From: CAZVCG01 sp964626265 | Lineage (GTDB): Bacteria > Pseudomonadota > Alphaproteobacteria > UBA9219 | DNA length: 14,647 bases | Direction: 5' to 3' | Assembly: GCA_964626265.1 (NCBI GenBank) | Contig: CAZVCG010000043.1 | Coordinates: 1-14,647, forward strand | Shown here: piece by piece, positions 1 to 8,022 of the stretch | Layout of the letters: each line of letters begins with the position of its first letter | Numbering within the stretch: the stretch's first letter is position 1 | The notes under the pieces: generated by a model | What the model was told of the DNA's origin: nothing | Database searches by the model: none | Seen by the model: the letters and a program-made list of their open reading frames with translations, nothing else | Translations under genes and position numbers: made by a program

Positions 1-61
1 ATCCTTCTTGGCCCGCGAACTCGCTTGCCCTACCATTCAGTTTGCGTAAGTCCTACAAACG

Positions 62-622
62 TTAAAACGCAACCTTCGGCGCTTTATCGACGGCGGCCCG
101 GTCGTCGCCCAGAGTAAACATGTCGGCCTCCTTGAACCCGAAAGAAGCCGCGAAAAGCACCGCCGGAAATTGCTGGATCGCCGTGTTGTATTCGGCCACC
201 GCATTGTTGAAAAAGCGCCGCGCCGCCGCGATCTTGTTTTCGATGTCCGACAATTCAGTCTGTAGTTGTTTGAAGTTCTCGTTGGCTTTGAGTTGTGGGT
301 AGTTTTCGGCCACCGCCAAAAGGTTCATCAACGCGCCGGATAAAGCGGCTTCAGCCTGACCCTTTTCCTGCACCGATGTTGCGCGCATGGCCGTCGCCCG
401 CGCTTCGGTCACTTTTTCGAACACGCCTTTTTCGTGGGTCGCGTAGCCTTTCACGGTTTCGACCAAATTCGGGATCAGGTCGTACCGTAATTTCAACTGC
501 ACATCGATGTCGGCGAAAGCGTTCTTCGTCGTCTGGCGCAACGCGACCAGACGGTTGAACAGAACGATAACAAAGAAGACAATGGCGGCAAGCGCCAGAA
601 GGAGAATGGCTGAAATGCTCAT
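62..622 (-). CDS. lemA: LemA family membrane-anchored protein
   Basis: The 186-residue product has one N-terminal membrane segment (about residues 4-22) followed by a helical domain. It carries the family signature RYDLIPNLVETVKGYA at 46-61 and a later NNAVAEYN stretch near 139-146. This length and layout are normal for LemA proteins, which sit in the membrane with a short outer tail; their biochemical role is not settled. The open frame extends upstream to 706, but those 28 codons would overlap the start of the divergent rsmB and precede the natural hydrophobic start, so I chose the ATG at 620-622. No strong ribosome binding site precedes it. LemA genes are often followed by a TPM-domain or M48 peptidase gene; that position lies beyond the left edge of the window. 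Confidence 0.93.
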   Translation of the reverse strand: MSISAILLLALAAIVFFVIVLFNRLVALRQTTKNAFADIDVQLKLRYDLIPNLVETVKGYATHEKGVFEKVTEARATAMRATSVQEKGQAEAALSGALMNLLAVAENYPQLKANENFKQLQTELSDIENKIAAARRFFNNAVAEYNTAIQQFPAVLFAASFGFKEADMFTLGDDRAAVDKAPKVAF

Positions 623-681
623 AAAAGTCAGTATTACACGCTTGTCTGTTCCCCGCAATAAGCCTGTGCTATGACGATTCC

Positions 682-1980
682 ATGGCTTTATTCGTCCCCA
701 CCGCACGTTCCGTCGCTTTCGATCTTTTACAGGCTGTTTTGCGTAAAAAACAGCCGCTCGACGAGTCTATGGACGCCCATCCGGACATGGCATCGCTTGA
801 CAAACGCGACCGTGCGTTTGCGCACCTTTTGGCCGCTACGGTATTGCGCCGTCTGGGCCAATGCGACGCTATCATCAAGGCCTGTCTCGACAAGCCACAG
901 GAGCTTAAAGCCGATGTCAAAGACATCCTGCGAATCGGCGCGGCCCAGTTGTTGTTCCTTGGAACCCCGCCGCACGCCGCCGTCGATACGATGGTCGATC
1001 TGGCGTCCAACAGAAATTATACTCAGCCTTTCAAAAACTTGGTCAATGCCGTTTTGAGACGCATTTCGCGCGAAGGCAAGGCCCTGTTGGCCAAGCAGGA
1101 CGCTGCCAAGCTGAATACGCCGGAGTGGCTCTGGCTAAGCTGGCGGCAGGCATATGGTGTGTCGGTGGCGCGTAACATCGCCGAAGCGAACCTCAACGAA
1201 GCCCCGACCGATATAACGGTCAAAACGACCCCCGACTTGTGGGCCAAGAAACTGGACGCGCATCTGCTGCCGACCGGAAGCCTGCGCCTGAAAGGCGACA
1301 CACCAATCACCGATCTTTATGGCTTTAAGGAAGGGGGGTGGTGGGTGCAGGACGCCGCCTCCGCCCTCCCCGTCAAGCTCTTCGGTGCCGTTCAAAGCAA
1401 ACAGGTGTATGACCTTTGCGCCGCGCCTGGCGGCAAGACGCTGCAATTGGCCGCCAACGGGGCCATCGTCCTGTCGGTGGACCGCTCGACGAACCGCTTG
1501 AACCGCATGCGAGAGAACCTGACCCGTTGCCGCCTTGGATCGAACATTGTGGAACGCGACGTACTTGAGTTCACGCCGGAAAAGAAATGCCCACTTGTGT
1601 TGCTAGACGCGCCCTGCACGTCCACAGGCACTATCCGCCGCCACCCGGATGTCCAACGTCTCAAAACGCAGGACGACGTCGTACGGATGGCCGACCTCCA
1701 GCGCAGGCTGCTTAATCACGTTGTTGAAAGGCTTTTAGCCCCCGGCGGCATTCTGGTTTACGGTGTTTGCTCCCTCCAGCCGGAAGAAACCATCGAGCAA
1801 GTAGAGGGCATCTTGCGCAAAAAAACGGCGCTGGAACGAGTTCCCATAAAGCCCGAAGAGATCGGCGGTTGCAGCGAGTTCATCACCCCCAACGGCGATT
1901 TGCGTTGCCTGCCGAGTCATTGGCCGGAACAGGACGGCATCGATGGTTTTTACGCGGCGCGGCTAAAATTAAGTTTGTAA
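682..1980 (+). CDS. rsmB: 16S rRNA (cytosine(967)-C(5))-methyltransferase RsmB
   Basis: This 432-residue protein has the RsmB/Sun layout. A NusB-like helical RNA-binding domain occupies about residues 1-140 and a Rossmann-fold methyltransferase domain about 160-432. Visible motifs are GGWWVQDAAS at 218-227, the SAM-binding DLCAAPGGKT at 244-253, motif IV DAPCTSTGTIRRHPD at 309-323 (Cys312, which helps release product) and motif VI around Cys363, the expected nucleophile. Motif VI reads GVCS where most relatives have TCS; the cysteine is kept. Length matches E. coli RsmB (429). It methylates C5 of C967 in 16S rRNA using SAM. It heads a likely operon with rpe (47 bases downstream) and purH, and is divergent from lemA across 59 bases that must hold both promoters. 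Confidence 0.95.
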   Translation: MALFVPTARSVAFDLLQAVLRKKQPLDESMDAHPDMASLDKRDRAFAHLLAATVLRRLGQCDAIIKACLDKPQELKADVKDILRIGAAQLLFLGTPPHAAVDTMVDLASNRNYTQPFKNLVNAVLRRISREGKALLAKQDAAKLNTPEWLWLSWRQAYGVSVARNIAEANLNEAPTDITVKTTPDLWAKKLDAHLLPTGSLRLKGDTPITDLYGFKEGGWWVQDAASALPVKLFGAVQSKQVYDLCAAPGGKTLQLAANGAIVLSVDRSTNRLNRMRENLTRCRLGSNIVERDVLEFTPEKKCPLVLLDAPCTSTGTIRRHPDVQRLKTQDDVVRMADLQRRLLNHVVERLLAPGGILVYGVCSLQPEETIEQVEGILRKKTALERVPIKPEEIGGCSEFITPNGDLRCLPSHWPEQDGIDGFYAARLKLSL

Positions 1981-2027
1981 CGCTCTCTCTGTTGCCCATA
2001 GGGCAGGAAGTTGATAACTCTTTTCAT

Positions 2028-2692
2028 ATGCAGCAAAACATCCGTATAGCCCCCTCCATCCTATCCGCCGATTTTGCCCAGTTGGGCGCCGAAGTCCGCT
2101 CCATCGACGCGGCAGGAGCCGATTACATTCACGTCGACGTTATGGACGGGCATTTCGTGCCGAACATCACGATAGGCCCCGGCGTTGTCAAAGCGCTGCG
2201 GCCACATTCGCAGAAACCTTTCGACGTTCACCTGATGATCGCGCCGGTTGATCCCTATATCGCCGATTTCGCCATGGCGGGCGCTGATATCATCACGGTA
2301 CACCCCGAAGCCGGGCCACATCTTCACCGCACGGTGCAGTTCATCAAAGCGCAAGGCAAAAAAGCCGGGGTCGCCCTTAACCCCGCAACGGCATTATCAA
2401 CGGTCGAATCCGTTTTGCCCGATCTCGATCTTGTTCTTGTCATGGCCGTGAACCCGGGTTTCGGCGGACAGGCTTTCATCACATCCCAGGTCAGTGGCCG
2501 GCCTATCGAGCCTTGCGCAAACAGATCGACGCTCTGGGCTTGCCGATCGACCTCGAAGTCGACGGCGGCATCAATCCTGAAACAGCCAAACTAGCTGTAG
2601 CCGCAGGGGCCGATGTGCTTGTAGCCGGAACAGCCACCTTTTCGGGTGGTCCAGCCCAATATGCAGCAAACATTAGGCAATTGAGGGGCTAA
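2028..2692 (+). pseudogene. rpe: ribulose-phosphate 3-epimerase, frameshifted
   Basis: From the ATG at 2028 the frame encodes a typical epimerase barrel: APSILSADF, the metal-binding HVDVMDGHFVPN (His35, Asp37), HLM with His68, and VNPGFGGQAFITSQ up to residue 154. After about 2490 this frame drifts into unrelated sequence and stops at 2594. The rest of the protein (YRALRKQIDALG, LEVDGGINPETA with the catalytic/metal Asp, then AGADVLVAGTATFSGG) continues in another frame and stops at 2690-2692. Removing five bases around 2496-2501 gives a continuous 219-codon gene of normal length with family spacing between SQ and the RALR helix. The enzyme interconverts ribulose-5-P and xylulose-5-P. A real mutation and a sequence error both fit. 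The 188-residue product of the first frame would lack the C-terminal active-site Asp and phosphate-binding loops. Confidence 0.88.
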
Positions 2693-2747
2693 ACAACCAT
2701 ACCGCTAATGCTCGTTTTTTTATTTCTTCTGATCGAGGACTGTCACC

Positions 2748-4331
2748 ATGACCGACACCTGCAAAATCGCCCGCGCTTTGGTTTCCGTTTCCGACAAAAC
2801 GGGACTTGTCGAACTTGCCAAACAACTCGAAGCGCAAGACGTCGAAATCCTGTCCACGGGCGGCTCGGCCGAAAAACTGCGTCAGGCGGGGATCAAGGTC
2901 ACCGAAGTTGGCGATTATACCGGCTTTCCGGAAATGATGGACGGACGTGTCAAGACGCTGCACCCCAAAATTCATGGCGGATTATTGCAGCGGCGCGACA
3001 ACAAAGACCATCAAGCCGCAGCGGAAAAGCATAACATTCCGCCCATCGATCTTGTCGTCGTGAACCTTTACCCGTTCCGCGCGACCGTCGCCAAGGGCGC
3101 GGATTTTGAAACGTGCATCGAGAACATCGACATCGGCGGCCCGGCCATGCTGCGCGCCGCGTCCAAAAACCACGATTTCGTCGCGGTCGTCACCGATCCG
3201 GCGCAATACGATGAATTGCTGGCCGAAATGAAGGCCAACAAAGGCGGCACGACGCTGGCGTTCCGCAAAAAGCTTGCCGCAGCAGCCTATGCTCACACGG
3301 GCAGTTATGACGCGGCCATCAGCGGCTGGTTTGCCCAGCAATTGAAGGTCGATTATCCGGAGACGATGACTGTTGCCGCCACACTGCGCCAAACATTGCG
3401 TTATGGCGAAAACCCACACCAGACAGCGGCTTTTTACGTCACCGACAATCCGCGCCCCGGCGTGGCCAGCGCCATCCAGATTCAGGGCAAGGAGCTGAGC
3501 TATAACAACATCAACGATACGGACGCGGCGTTCGATCTGGTCAGTGAGTTTACGGATCAGCCCGCCATCGCCATCATCAAGCACGCCAACCCTTGCGGCG
3601 TGGCGGTAGGGCCGGATTTACTGACAGCCTATAAACGCGCCTTTGCATGCGACACCGTCAGCGCGTTCGGCGGCATTATCGCTTGTAACCGCCCGCTGGA
3701 CGGCCCGACGGCGGAAGCCATTTCATCCGTGTTTTCAGAAGTCATCATTGCGCCGGATATCGACGATGCTGCTCGCGCCGTGCTTGCGGCCAAAAAAAAC
3801 CTGCGCGTGCTTTTGACGCGCACGATGCCCGACCCGCGCGATGCGGACATGTTCATGAAAACGGTGACAGGCGGCTTTCTGCTGCAATCGCGCGATAATG
3901 TCGTTCTGAACAAGGAGCATTTGAAGGTCGTCACCAAGCGCAAGCCTTCCGAGCAGGAAATGAACGACATGCTGTTCGCCTTCACGGTGGCCAAGCACGT
4001 CAAATCGAACACTATCGTTTACGCCAAGGACGGCGCGACCGTCGGCATCGGCGCAGGACAGATGAGCCGCGTGGACTCGGCGCGCATTGCCGCAAGGAAA
4101 GCCGAAGACGCCGCCAAGATCGCCGGACTAAAGGAGCCTCTCACGAAAGGCTGCGTGGCTGCTTCGGACGCGTTTTTTCCGTTTTCCGATGGATTGCTAG
4201 TCACCATCGAAGCAGGCGCAACCTCAGTTATCCAGCCTGGCGGTTCGATGCGCGACGATGAGGTCATCAAGGCTGCAGACGATGCAGGAATCGCGATGGT
4301 CTTTACGGGAATGCGTCACTTCTACCACTAG
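2748..4331 (+). CDS. purH: bifunctional AICAR formyltransferase / IMP cyclohydrolase PurH
   Basis: The 527-residue product carries the two PurH domains. The N-terminal MGS-like IMP cyclohydrolase domain has SVSDKTGL at 13-20, LSTGGSAEKL at 35-44 and MDGRVKTLHPKIHGGL at 64-79. The AICAR formyltransferase domain has RYGENPHQ at 218-225, KELSYNNINDTDA at 248-260 and the catalytic KHANPCGV starting at Lys278-His279. Later SRVDSARIA and SDAFFPFSDG are also present. The end reads RHFYH where relatives usually have RHFRH, a minor change. It catalyses the last two steps of IMP synthesis in the cytoplasm. A GAGGA ribosome binding site at 2735-2739 lies 8 bases before the ATG. It follows rpe by 55 bases and is probably the last gene of the rsmB-rpe-purH transcript. 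Confidence 0.97.
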   Translation: MTDTCKIARALVSVSDKTGLVELAKQLEAQDVEILSTGGSAEKLRQAGIKVTEVGDYTGFPEMMDGRVKTLHPKIHGGLLQRRDNKDHQAAAEKHNIPPIDLVVVNLYPFRATVAKGADFETCIENIDIGGPAMLRAASKNHDFVAVVTDPAQYDELLAEMKANKGGTTLAFRKKLAAAAYAHTGSYDAAISGWFAQQLKVDYPETMTVAATLRQTLRYGENPHQTAAFYVTDNPRPGVASAIQIQGKELSYNNINDTDAAFDLVSEFTDQPAIAIIKHANPCGVAVGPDLLTAYKRAFACDTVSAFGGIIACNRPLDGPTAEAISSVFSEVIIAPDIDDAARAVLAAKKNLRVLLTRTMPDPRDADMFMKTVTGGFLLQSRDNVVLNKEHLKVVTKRKPSEQEMNDMLFAFTVAKHVKSNTIVYAKDGATVGIGAGQMSRVDSARIAARKAEDAAKIAGLKEPLTKGCVAASDAFFPFSDGLLVTIEAGATSVIQPGGSMRDDEVIKAADDAGIAMVFTGMRHFYH

Positions 4332-4354
4332 GAATTTGAAGGTTATTGATACTC

Positions 4355-4372
4355 CATTAACTTTTTGTTAAC
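4355..4372. promoter_or_regulatory. Candidate CtrA binding box (TTAA-N7-TTAAC)
   Basis: Bases 4357-4372 read TTAA, seven bases (CTTTTTG), then TTAAC. This is an exact match to the full binding consensus of CtrA, the alphaproteobacterial cell-cycle response regulator. It is also a near-perfect dyad (TTAAC/GTTAA around TTTTT). It lies 24 bases past the purH stop and about 420 bases before the next start. Binding is inferred from sequence only. Confidence 0.5.
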
Positions 4373-4560
4373 AAATTCGCGGGGTTTTCTGGGGTTTATT
4401 GAGCAAAAATCACTTCTGCCCTGAATCTTCCATTAGAGAGCCGATTCGGCCTGCTTCTAGCTTGTTTTCGGTCGTCTAAGCCAAAAAATTGAGGCTTAAC
4501 ACCCTTTGTTTTCAGACAACGCGCTCTTTTGGTCCTGAAAAATGCCCTTTGAACCCGATA

Positions 4561-4577
4561 CATTAACTTTTTGTTAG
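4561..4577. promoter_or_regulatory. Second copy of the CtrA-like motif
   Basis: The first 16 bases repeat exactly the motif at 4355-4370. The right half is TTAG instead of TTAAC, so this is a degenerate TTAA-N7-TTA box. Both copies follow a GATA sequence within a few bases. It lies about 220 bases before the start of the SnoaL-domain gene. Together with the first copy it suggests a spaced operator pair or a partial duplication. Confidence 0.4.
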
Positions 4578-4748
4578 TGTTTTACCCAGATTCACGCCGC
4601 CAGACCTTCGGAATCCGTATCCTTTCGTGACCGAGCCGGCTTTTATTTTCAGCGAATCTGCTAACCTACTGAAAAACTTGTACGAAATGAATCACTCCCG
4701 TGCTAAATAGGGCATCGGACAGCACGCGCTATGAAATGATAGCAAGAC

Positions 4749-4777
4749 GCCCCTCGTAGGGAGGGGCAATAGCCCTA
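4749..4777 (+). promoter_or_regulatory. Leader hairpin before the SnoaL-domain gene
   Basis: GCCCCTC (4749-4755) and GAGGGGC (4761-4767) form a perfect 7-bp stem with a GTAGG loop. A competing pairing exists: TAGGG (4757-4761) with CCCTA (4773-4777), or GGGC (4764-4767) with GCCC (4772-4775). The GAGG ribosome binding site at 4785-4788 is complementary to CCTC at 4752-4755. The fold could affect translation or mark a processing site; function is inferred. Confidence 0.35.
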
Positions 4778-4794
4778 ATGAGTTGAGGCCCGAT

Positions 4795-5577
4795 ATGGCT
4801 GCTGCATCAAAAAAGAAACCCGCCCCCGCAAAAAAAGCGACGGCAGTTAAGGCCGCGCCGAAGAAAATTGCGGCTGCGGCGTCTAAGCCCAAAGCCGCGA
4901 AAAGCGTTTCGTTGCTCAAGCGCATGCCTGGCCCATCGTTGATGGCGCAACTGAGCGTCGGCTCTTCGCCGGGCCAAAGGCTGCCTTTGCGCTTGCAAGC
5001 TGTCGTAGACAAAAGCGAGATCGCCGATTTGCTATACCGCTTCGCGCGCGGGCTTGACCGCATCGACGAAACTATTTTACGTTCCGTGTGCCATCCCGAC
5101 GCTACGCTGGATCTCGGCCCCGGCATTTTCCAGGGCACCACCAACGATTACATTCATTGGGTCATCGGCGTCATGAATCAGGTGCGTTCGTCGCATCACA
5201 TGATCGCCAATATTCAGGTTCAGCTCGATGACGACGTCGCTCTGGTCGAGTCCTATTGCCATACGCATTTCCGCCTCGACAAGCCCACGGGTCGCGAGGA
5301 CGTGTTTATGGGAAGCCGCTACCTCGACCGCATGGAACGCCGTCCTTCCGGACCTGCAGGCGTGTGGAAAATCGTGCACCGTAAGCAAGTTTTGGACTGG
5401 GTGCGCACGGAAGCCGTGTCGGACATTTTCTATCACCAGAACCCCGACGCGCTGTGGAGTTATCGCACCAAGACCGATCCTTCGTACCAGATGGCCCAGT
5501 TCCCCGGCAGCCAGTCGAGCAGCAAGCTGCCCGCCTTCCTTGGCCGCCGCTACGAAAGTAAGAGCATCCGGTTTTAA
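4795..5577 (+). CDS. SnoaL-like (NTF2-fold) protein with Lys/Ala-rich N-terminal tail
   Basis: The 260-residue product has two parts. Residues 1-43 are a basic Lys/Ala/Pro tail with PAKKA-type repeats resembling histone-H1-like bacterial proteins. Residues about 69-202 match the SnoaL_4 / NTF2-like fold seen in small dehydratases, isomerases and ring-hydroxylating dioxygenase beta subunits. Polar residues typical of this pocket are present: Tyr81, Asp88/Asp91, His100, His134-His135. About 58 further residues follow, ending in a basic tip. The substrate cannot be told from sequence. I chose ATG 4795 over an in-frame TTG at 4783 because GAGG at 4785-4788 sits 6 bases before it. The histidine phosphatase gene begins 28 bases downstream and is probably cotranscribed. 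The tail could bind nucleic acid or polyphosphate, which is speculation. Confidence 0.8.
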   Translation: MAAASKKKPAPAKKATAVKAAPKKIAAAASKPKAAKSVSLLKRMPGPSLMAQLSVGSSPGQRLPLRLQAVVDKSEIADLLYRFARGLDRIDETILRSVCHPDATLDLGPGIFQGTTNDYIHWVIGVMNQVRSSHHMIANIQVQLDDDVALVESYCHTHFRLDKPTGREDVFMGSRYLDRMERRPSGPAGVWKIVHRKQVLDWVRTEAVSDIFYHQNPDALWSYRTKTDPSYQMAQFPGSQSSSKLPAFLGRRYESKSIRF

Positions 5578-5605
5578 TCCTCGCGGCTCTCGTGTATAGA
5601 GCTTC

Positions 5606-6190
5606 ATGCGCCATTTTTATTTTCTCCGACACGGCGAAACGGACTGGAACCGCGCCAATCGTTTGCAAGGACAGACCAAATCCGTTCCGCTGAACGAAAC
5701 CGGCAAAAGGCAGGCCGCTTCTGCAGCGGGACTGCTTGCTGGAAGGCCTATCGATCTGATCGTCTCCAGCACGCTCGATCGCACGTCCATGACGGCGCAA
5801 ATCATCGCCGATCGTACGGGCTTGCCGATCATATACGACGAGCGGCTTATCGAGCGCAGTCTCGGCGTTGCCGAAGGAAAGACGGTTGAGGAAATTTTCG
5901 CGCTTGATCCGACGCATTTTCCTTCAGACCTGAACGACTTCAACCTGAGCATTCTCATGCTTCAGCCCGAAGGCGCCGAAACGCGCGAAGCCCTGGCCGA
6001 ACGCGCTTATTCCGCTCTTTCGGATTTATTGGAAATCCATCAGGGCAAACGGCTTCTCATCGTTTCGCATGGCGGCTGGCTGAAAGCGCTTATCCACCGT
6101 ATGACGAACAATTTCCTGCGCTTGGAAAATGCGCGGCCCTACAATGCCATTGAAACGCCCGAGGGCTGGAACGTCAGCGCGCTCGACTAA
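5606..6190 (+). CDS. histidine phosphatase family protein (phosphoglycerate-mutase-like)
   Basis: This 194-residue protein belongs to the histidine phosphatase (branch 1) superfamily. The catalytic LRHGETDWN at 7-15 holds Arg8 and the phospho-accepting His9. SSTLDRT at 54-60 supplies Arg59, ERSLG near Glu83 gives the acid residue, and VSHGGW at 153-158 holds the second His155. Relatives include cofactor-dependent phosphoglycerate mutases, alpha-ribazole phosphatase (CobC) and broad phosphatases; nothing nearby (no cobalamin or glycolysis genes) picks one. The ribosome binding site is weak, which fits coupling to the SnoaL-domain gene 28 bases upstream. Its TAA stop (6188-6190) overlaps the TAG stop of the opposing gene. 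Confidence 0.88.
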   Translation: MRHFYFLRHGETDWNRANRLQGQTKSVPLNETGKRQAASAAGLLAGRPIDLIVSSTLDRTSMTAQIIADRTGLPIIYDERLIERSLGVAEGKTVEEIFALDPTHFPSDLNDFNLSILMLQPEGAETREALAERAYSALSDLLEIHQGKRLLIVSHGGWLKALIHRMTNNFLRLENARPYNAIETPEGWNVSALD

Positions 6191-8022
6191 TTCTTGGCCC
6201 ACCACGTCTCCAAAATAGCGCCATAGAGCGGCGTTGTGGCTGGAGGACTGACGCGCTCCGTCCAATAAGCGACCAGATCGGCCCCCAGATGATAGAGCGG
6301 GACAATGTAATGCCCCGCCAGCAAGACTCGATCCAAAGCGCGCGTAGTAGCGACCAGACCTTCCCGCGTCGTGGCCAAAGGTATAGCCGAAGCCAAAGCG
6401 TCGATCACCGGATCGTCGACGCCTGGATAATTGCGGCTGCCGTTCTGCTTGGCCGCCGCTGAGCCCCAGAAGAACATCTGTTCGTTGCCGGGCGACAACG
6501 AGTTGAACCAACGGCCCACCGTCACATCGTAATCGAACGCGTTCATGCGCGCCTGAAACTGGGCGCTGTCCACCGTGCGGACGCGCGCCGCAATGCCAAT
6601 ACGTTTCAGCGCGCGGCTCCATTCGAGCGCGACTTTTTCCTCGGACGGATCGCTAAGCATAATCTCGAACGCCACGGGATCGCCTTGCGGCGACATCAGC
6701 GCGTCGTTTTTCAGGAAATATCCCGCTTTTTTCAAAGACTCGAACGCTTGAAGCTCGGCGGCGCGTTCATCGTCGCTCGCGGATTGAGACGGGAACGGCG
6801 GTTCCAGAAACAGCGAGCGCGGTAGGCGGTCTTTATAAGCCATCAGGATGTTTTTTTCCTGCCCTTCAGGCACGCCGGTCGCCGCCAGTTCCGAATTGGG
6901 AAAATAGCTTTCCGTGCGGCGGTACATTCCCTGAAACAAAACGCGGTTGACCCACGCGAAGTTAAAAACGTCGCTCATCGCCTTGCGCAAGACAGGGGTG
7001 CTAAAAAGCGGGCGGCGGGCATTGAAGATGAACCCATACGCCGCTTCGGGACGATGATGTTCAAACCGCGCCAGCTTGATACGCCCGTCCTTCAAAGCTG
7101 CCGAGTCGTAGCCTTTCGCCCATTTTTTTGGGTTGGTCTCGCGGCGCAAGTCGAATTGCCCAGACTTGAAAGCCTGCAGGGCTATGCTGTCGTCGCGGTA
7201 GAAATCGAAACGCACTTCGTCAAAATTGCATGTGCCTTTTTGCGCAGGAACGTCGCGGCCCCAATAGTTGGGGTCTTTTCGATACGTGATCGAACGGCCG
7301 GGATCGACCTTGACGACTTTGTAAGGTCCGCTGCCGAGCGGCGGGCGCAACGTCGTCTGGTTGAAATCGCGTCCTTTCCACTCATGCTTGGGCAGAACCG
7401 GCATCAGCCCCATAATGAGCGGCATTTCGCGATCGAGCTTGCCGCTTTCGTCACGCTTGAACGAGAACAATATGCGGCGCTTGCCCAATTTTTCGGCTTT
7501 GTCCACTTTTTTATAATATGTGCGGTGATTGGGTCGTCCTTGTTCACGCAGGGTTTCGAACGAGAACAGCACATCGTCCGCCGTAATGGGCTTTCCATCC
7601 TGCCAACGAGCTTTCGGGTTGAGATTGAATATGACGCTGGATCGGTCGCCGGGAACTTCGACACTTTCCGCGATCAGGCCGTAGAGCGAAAACGGTTCGT
7701 CCCAGCTACGGGCCAAAAGCGTTTCATAAACAACGCCCTTAAGCTCAAAGCCCGGAACCTGCGGCGGCTGGCCGCGCACGATAAAAGGATTGAGGCTGTC
7801 GAACGTGCCGACTACGCCGAGATTGAGGACACCGCCCTGAGGCGCATCGGGATTGACATAATCGAAGTGCTTGAAGTTCTGCCCGTATTTCGGCTCGCCG
7901 TGCATGGCGATGCCCGTGGCCGGAACGGGGGCCGAAGCAGCAAACAAGCCGCCGGGCTGAAGCGCCAACGCAACAAAGGCAAAGACAAGGCGTATATTGT
8001 AAAGTTGCAACTGACGAGCCAT
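6187..8022 (-). CDS. ABC transporter extracellular solute-binding protein, YejA-like (SBP_bac_5)
   Basis: The 611-residue product starts with a signal peptide: basic start, hydrophobic core around 11-22, likely cleavage after LFAASA near residue 31. The mature part is a family 5 (peptide/nickel type) binding protein. The early HGEPKYG and FDYVNPDAPQGG motifs are typical of YejA-type proteins. Further markers are GVVYETLLARS, ARWQDGKPITADDVLFSFE, LGSGPYKV and a FNARRPLFS stretch. Such proteins capture oligopeptides or peptide-like compounds such as microcin C in the periplasm and deliver them to a YejBEF-type permease. No permease or ATPase gene lies within this window, so it appears as an orphan or is served by a transporter elsewhere. 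The ATG at 8020-8022 is chosen because it directly precedes the signal peptide; no strong ribosome binding site is visible. Confidence 0.92.
   Translation of the reverse strand: MARQLQLYNIRLVFAFVALALQPGGLFAASAPVPATGIAMHGEPKYGQNFKHFDYVNPDAPQGGVLNLGVVGTFDSLNPFIVRGQPPQVPGFELKGVVYETLLARSWDEPFSLYGLIAESVEVPGDRSSVIFNLNPKARWQDGKPITADDVLFSFETLREQGRPNHRTYYKKVDKAEKLGKRRILFSFKRDESGKLDREMPLIMGLMPVLPKHEWKGRDFNQTTLRPPLGSGPYKVVKVDPGRSITYRKDPNYWGRDVPAQKGTCNFDEVRFDFYRDDSIALQAFKSGQFDLRRETNPKKWAKGYDSAALKDGRIKLARFEHHRPEAAYGFIFNARRPLFSTPVLRKAMSDVFNFAWVNRVLFQGMYRRTESYFPNSELAATGVPEGQEKNILMAYKDRLPRSLFLEPPFPSQSASDDERAAELQAFESLKKAGYFLKNDALMSPQGDPVAFEIMLSDPSEEKVALEWSRALKRIGIAARVRTVDSAQFQARMNAFDYDVTVGRWFNSLSPGNEQMFFWGSAAAKQNGSRNYPGVDDPVIDALASAIPLATTREGLVATTRALDRVLLAGHYIVPLYHLGADLVAYWTERVSPPATTPLYGAILETWWAKN

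Larger units (their letters stand above)
4332..4794. other. AT-rich intergenic region, regulatory
   Basis: This 463-base spacer between purH and the SnoaL-domain gene has no convincing reading frame on either strand; the only open frames are very short or are shadows of the next gene. It contains two copies of CATTAACTTTTTGTTA, a weak TAAGCC/GGCTTA hairpin at 4477-4498 with no T-run after it, and a GC-rich hairpin just before the next start. I see no clear Rho-independent terminator for purH. Confidence 0.6.

Noticed and set aside
1..36. Leftward frame starting at the ATG complement of 34-36, open to the window edge, downstream of lemA.
   Set aside because: Only 12 codons are visible and the nearest AGGA is about 14 bases from the ATG, so a gene start cannot be supported.
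4477..4498. TAAGCC/GGCTTA inverted repeat considered as the purH terminator.
   Set aside because: Stem of six with a ten-base loop and no T-run after it, and 146 bases past the purH stop.
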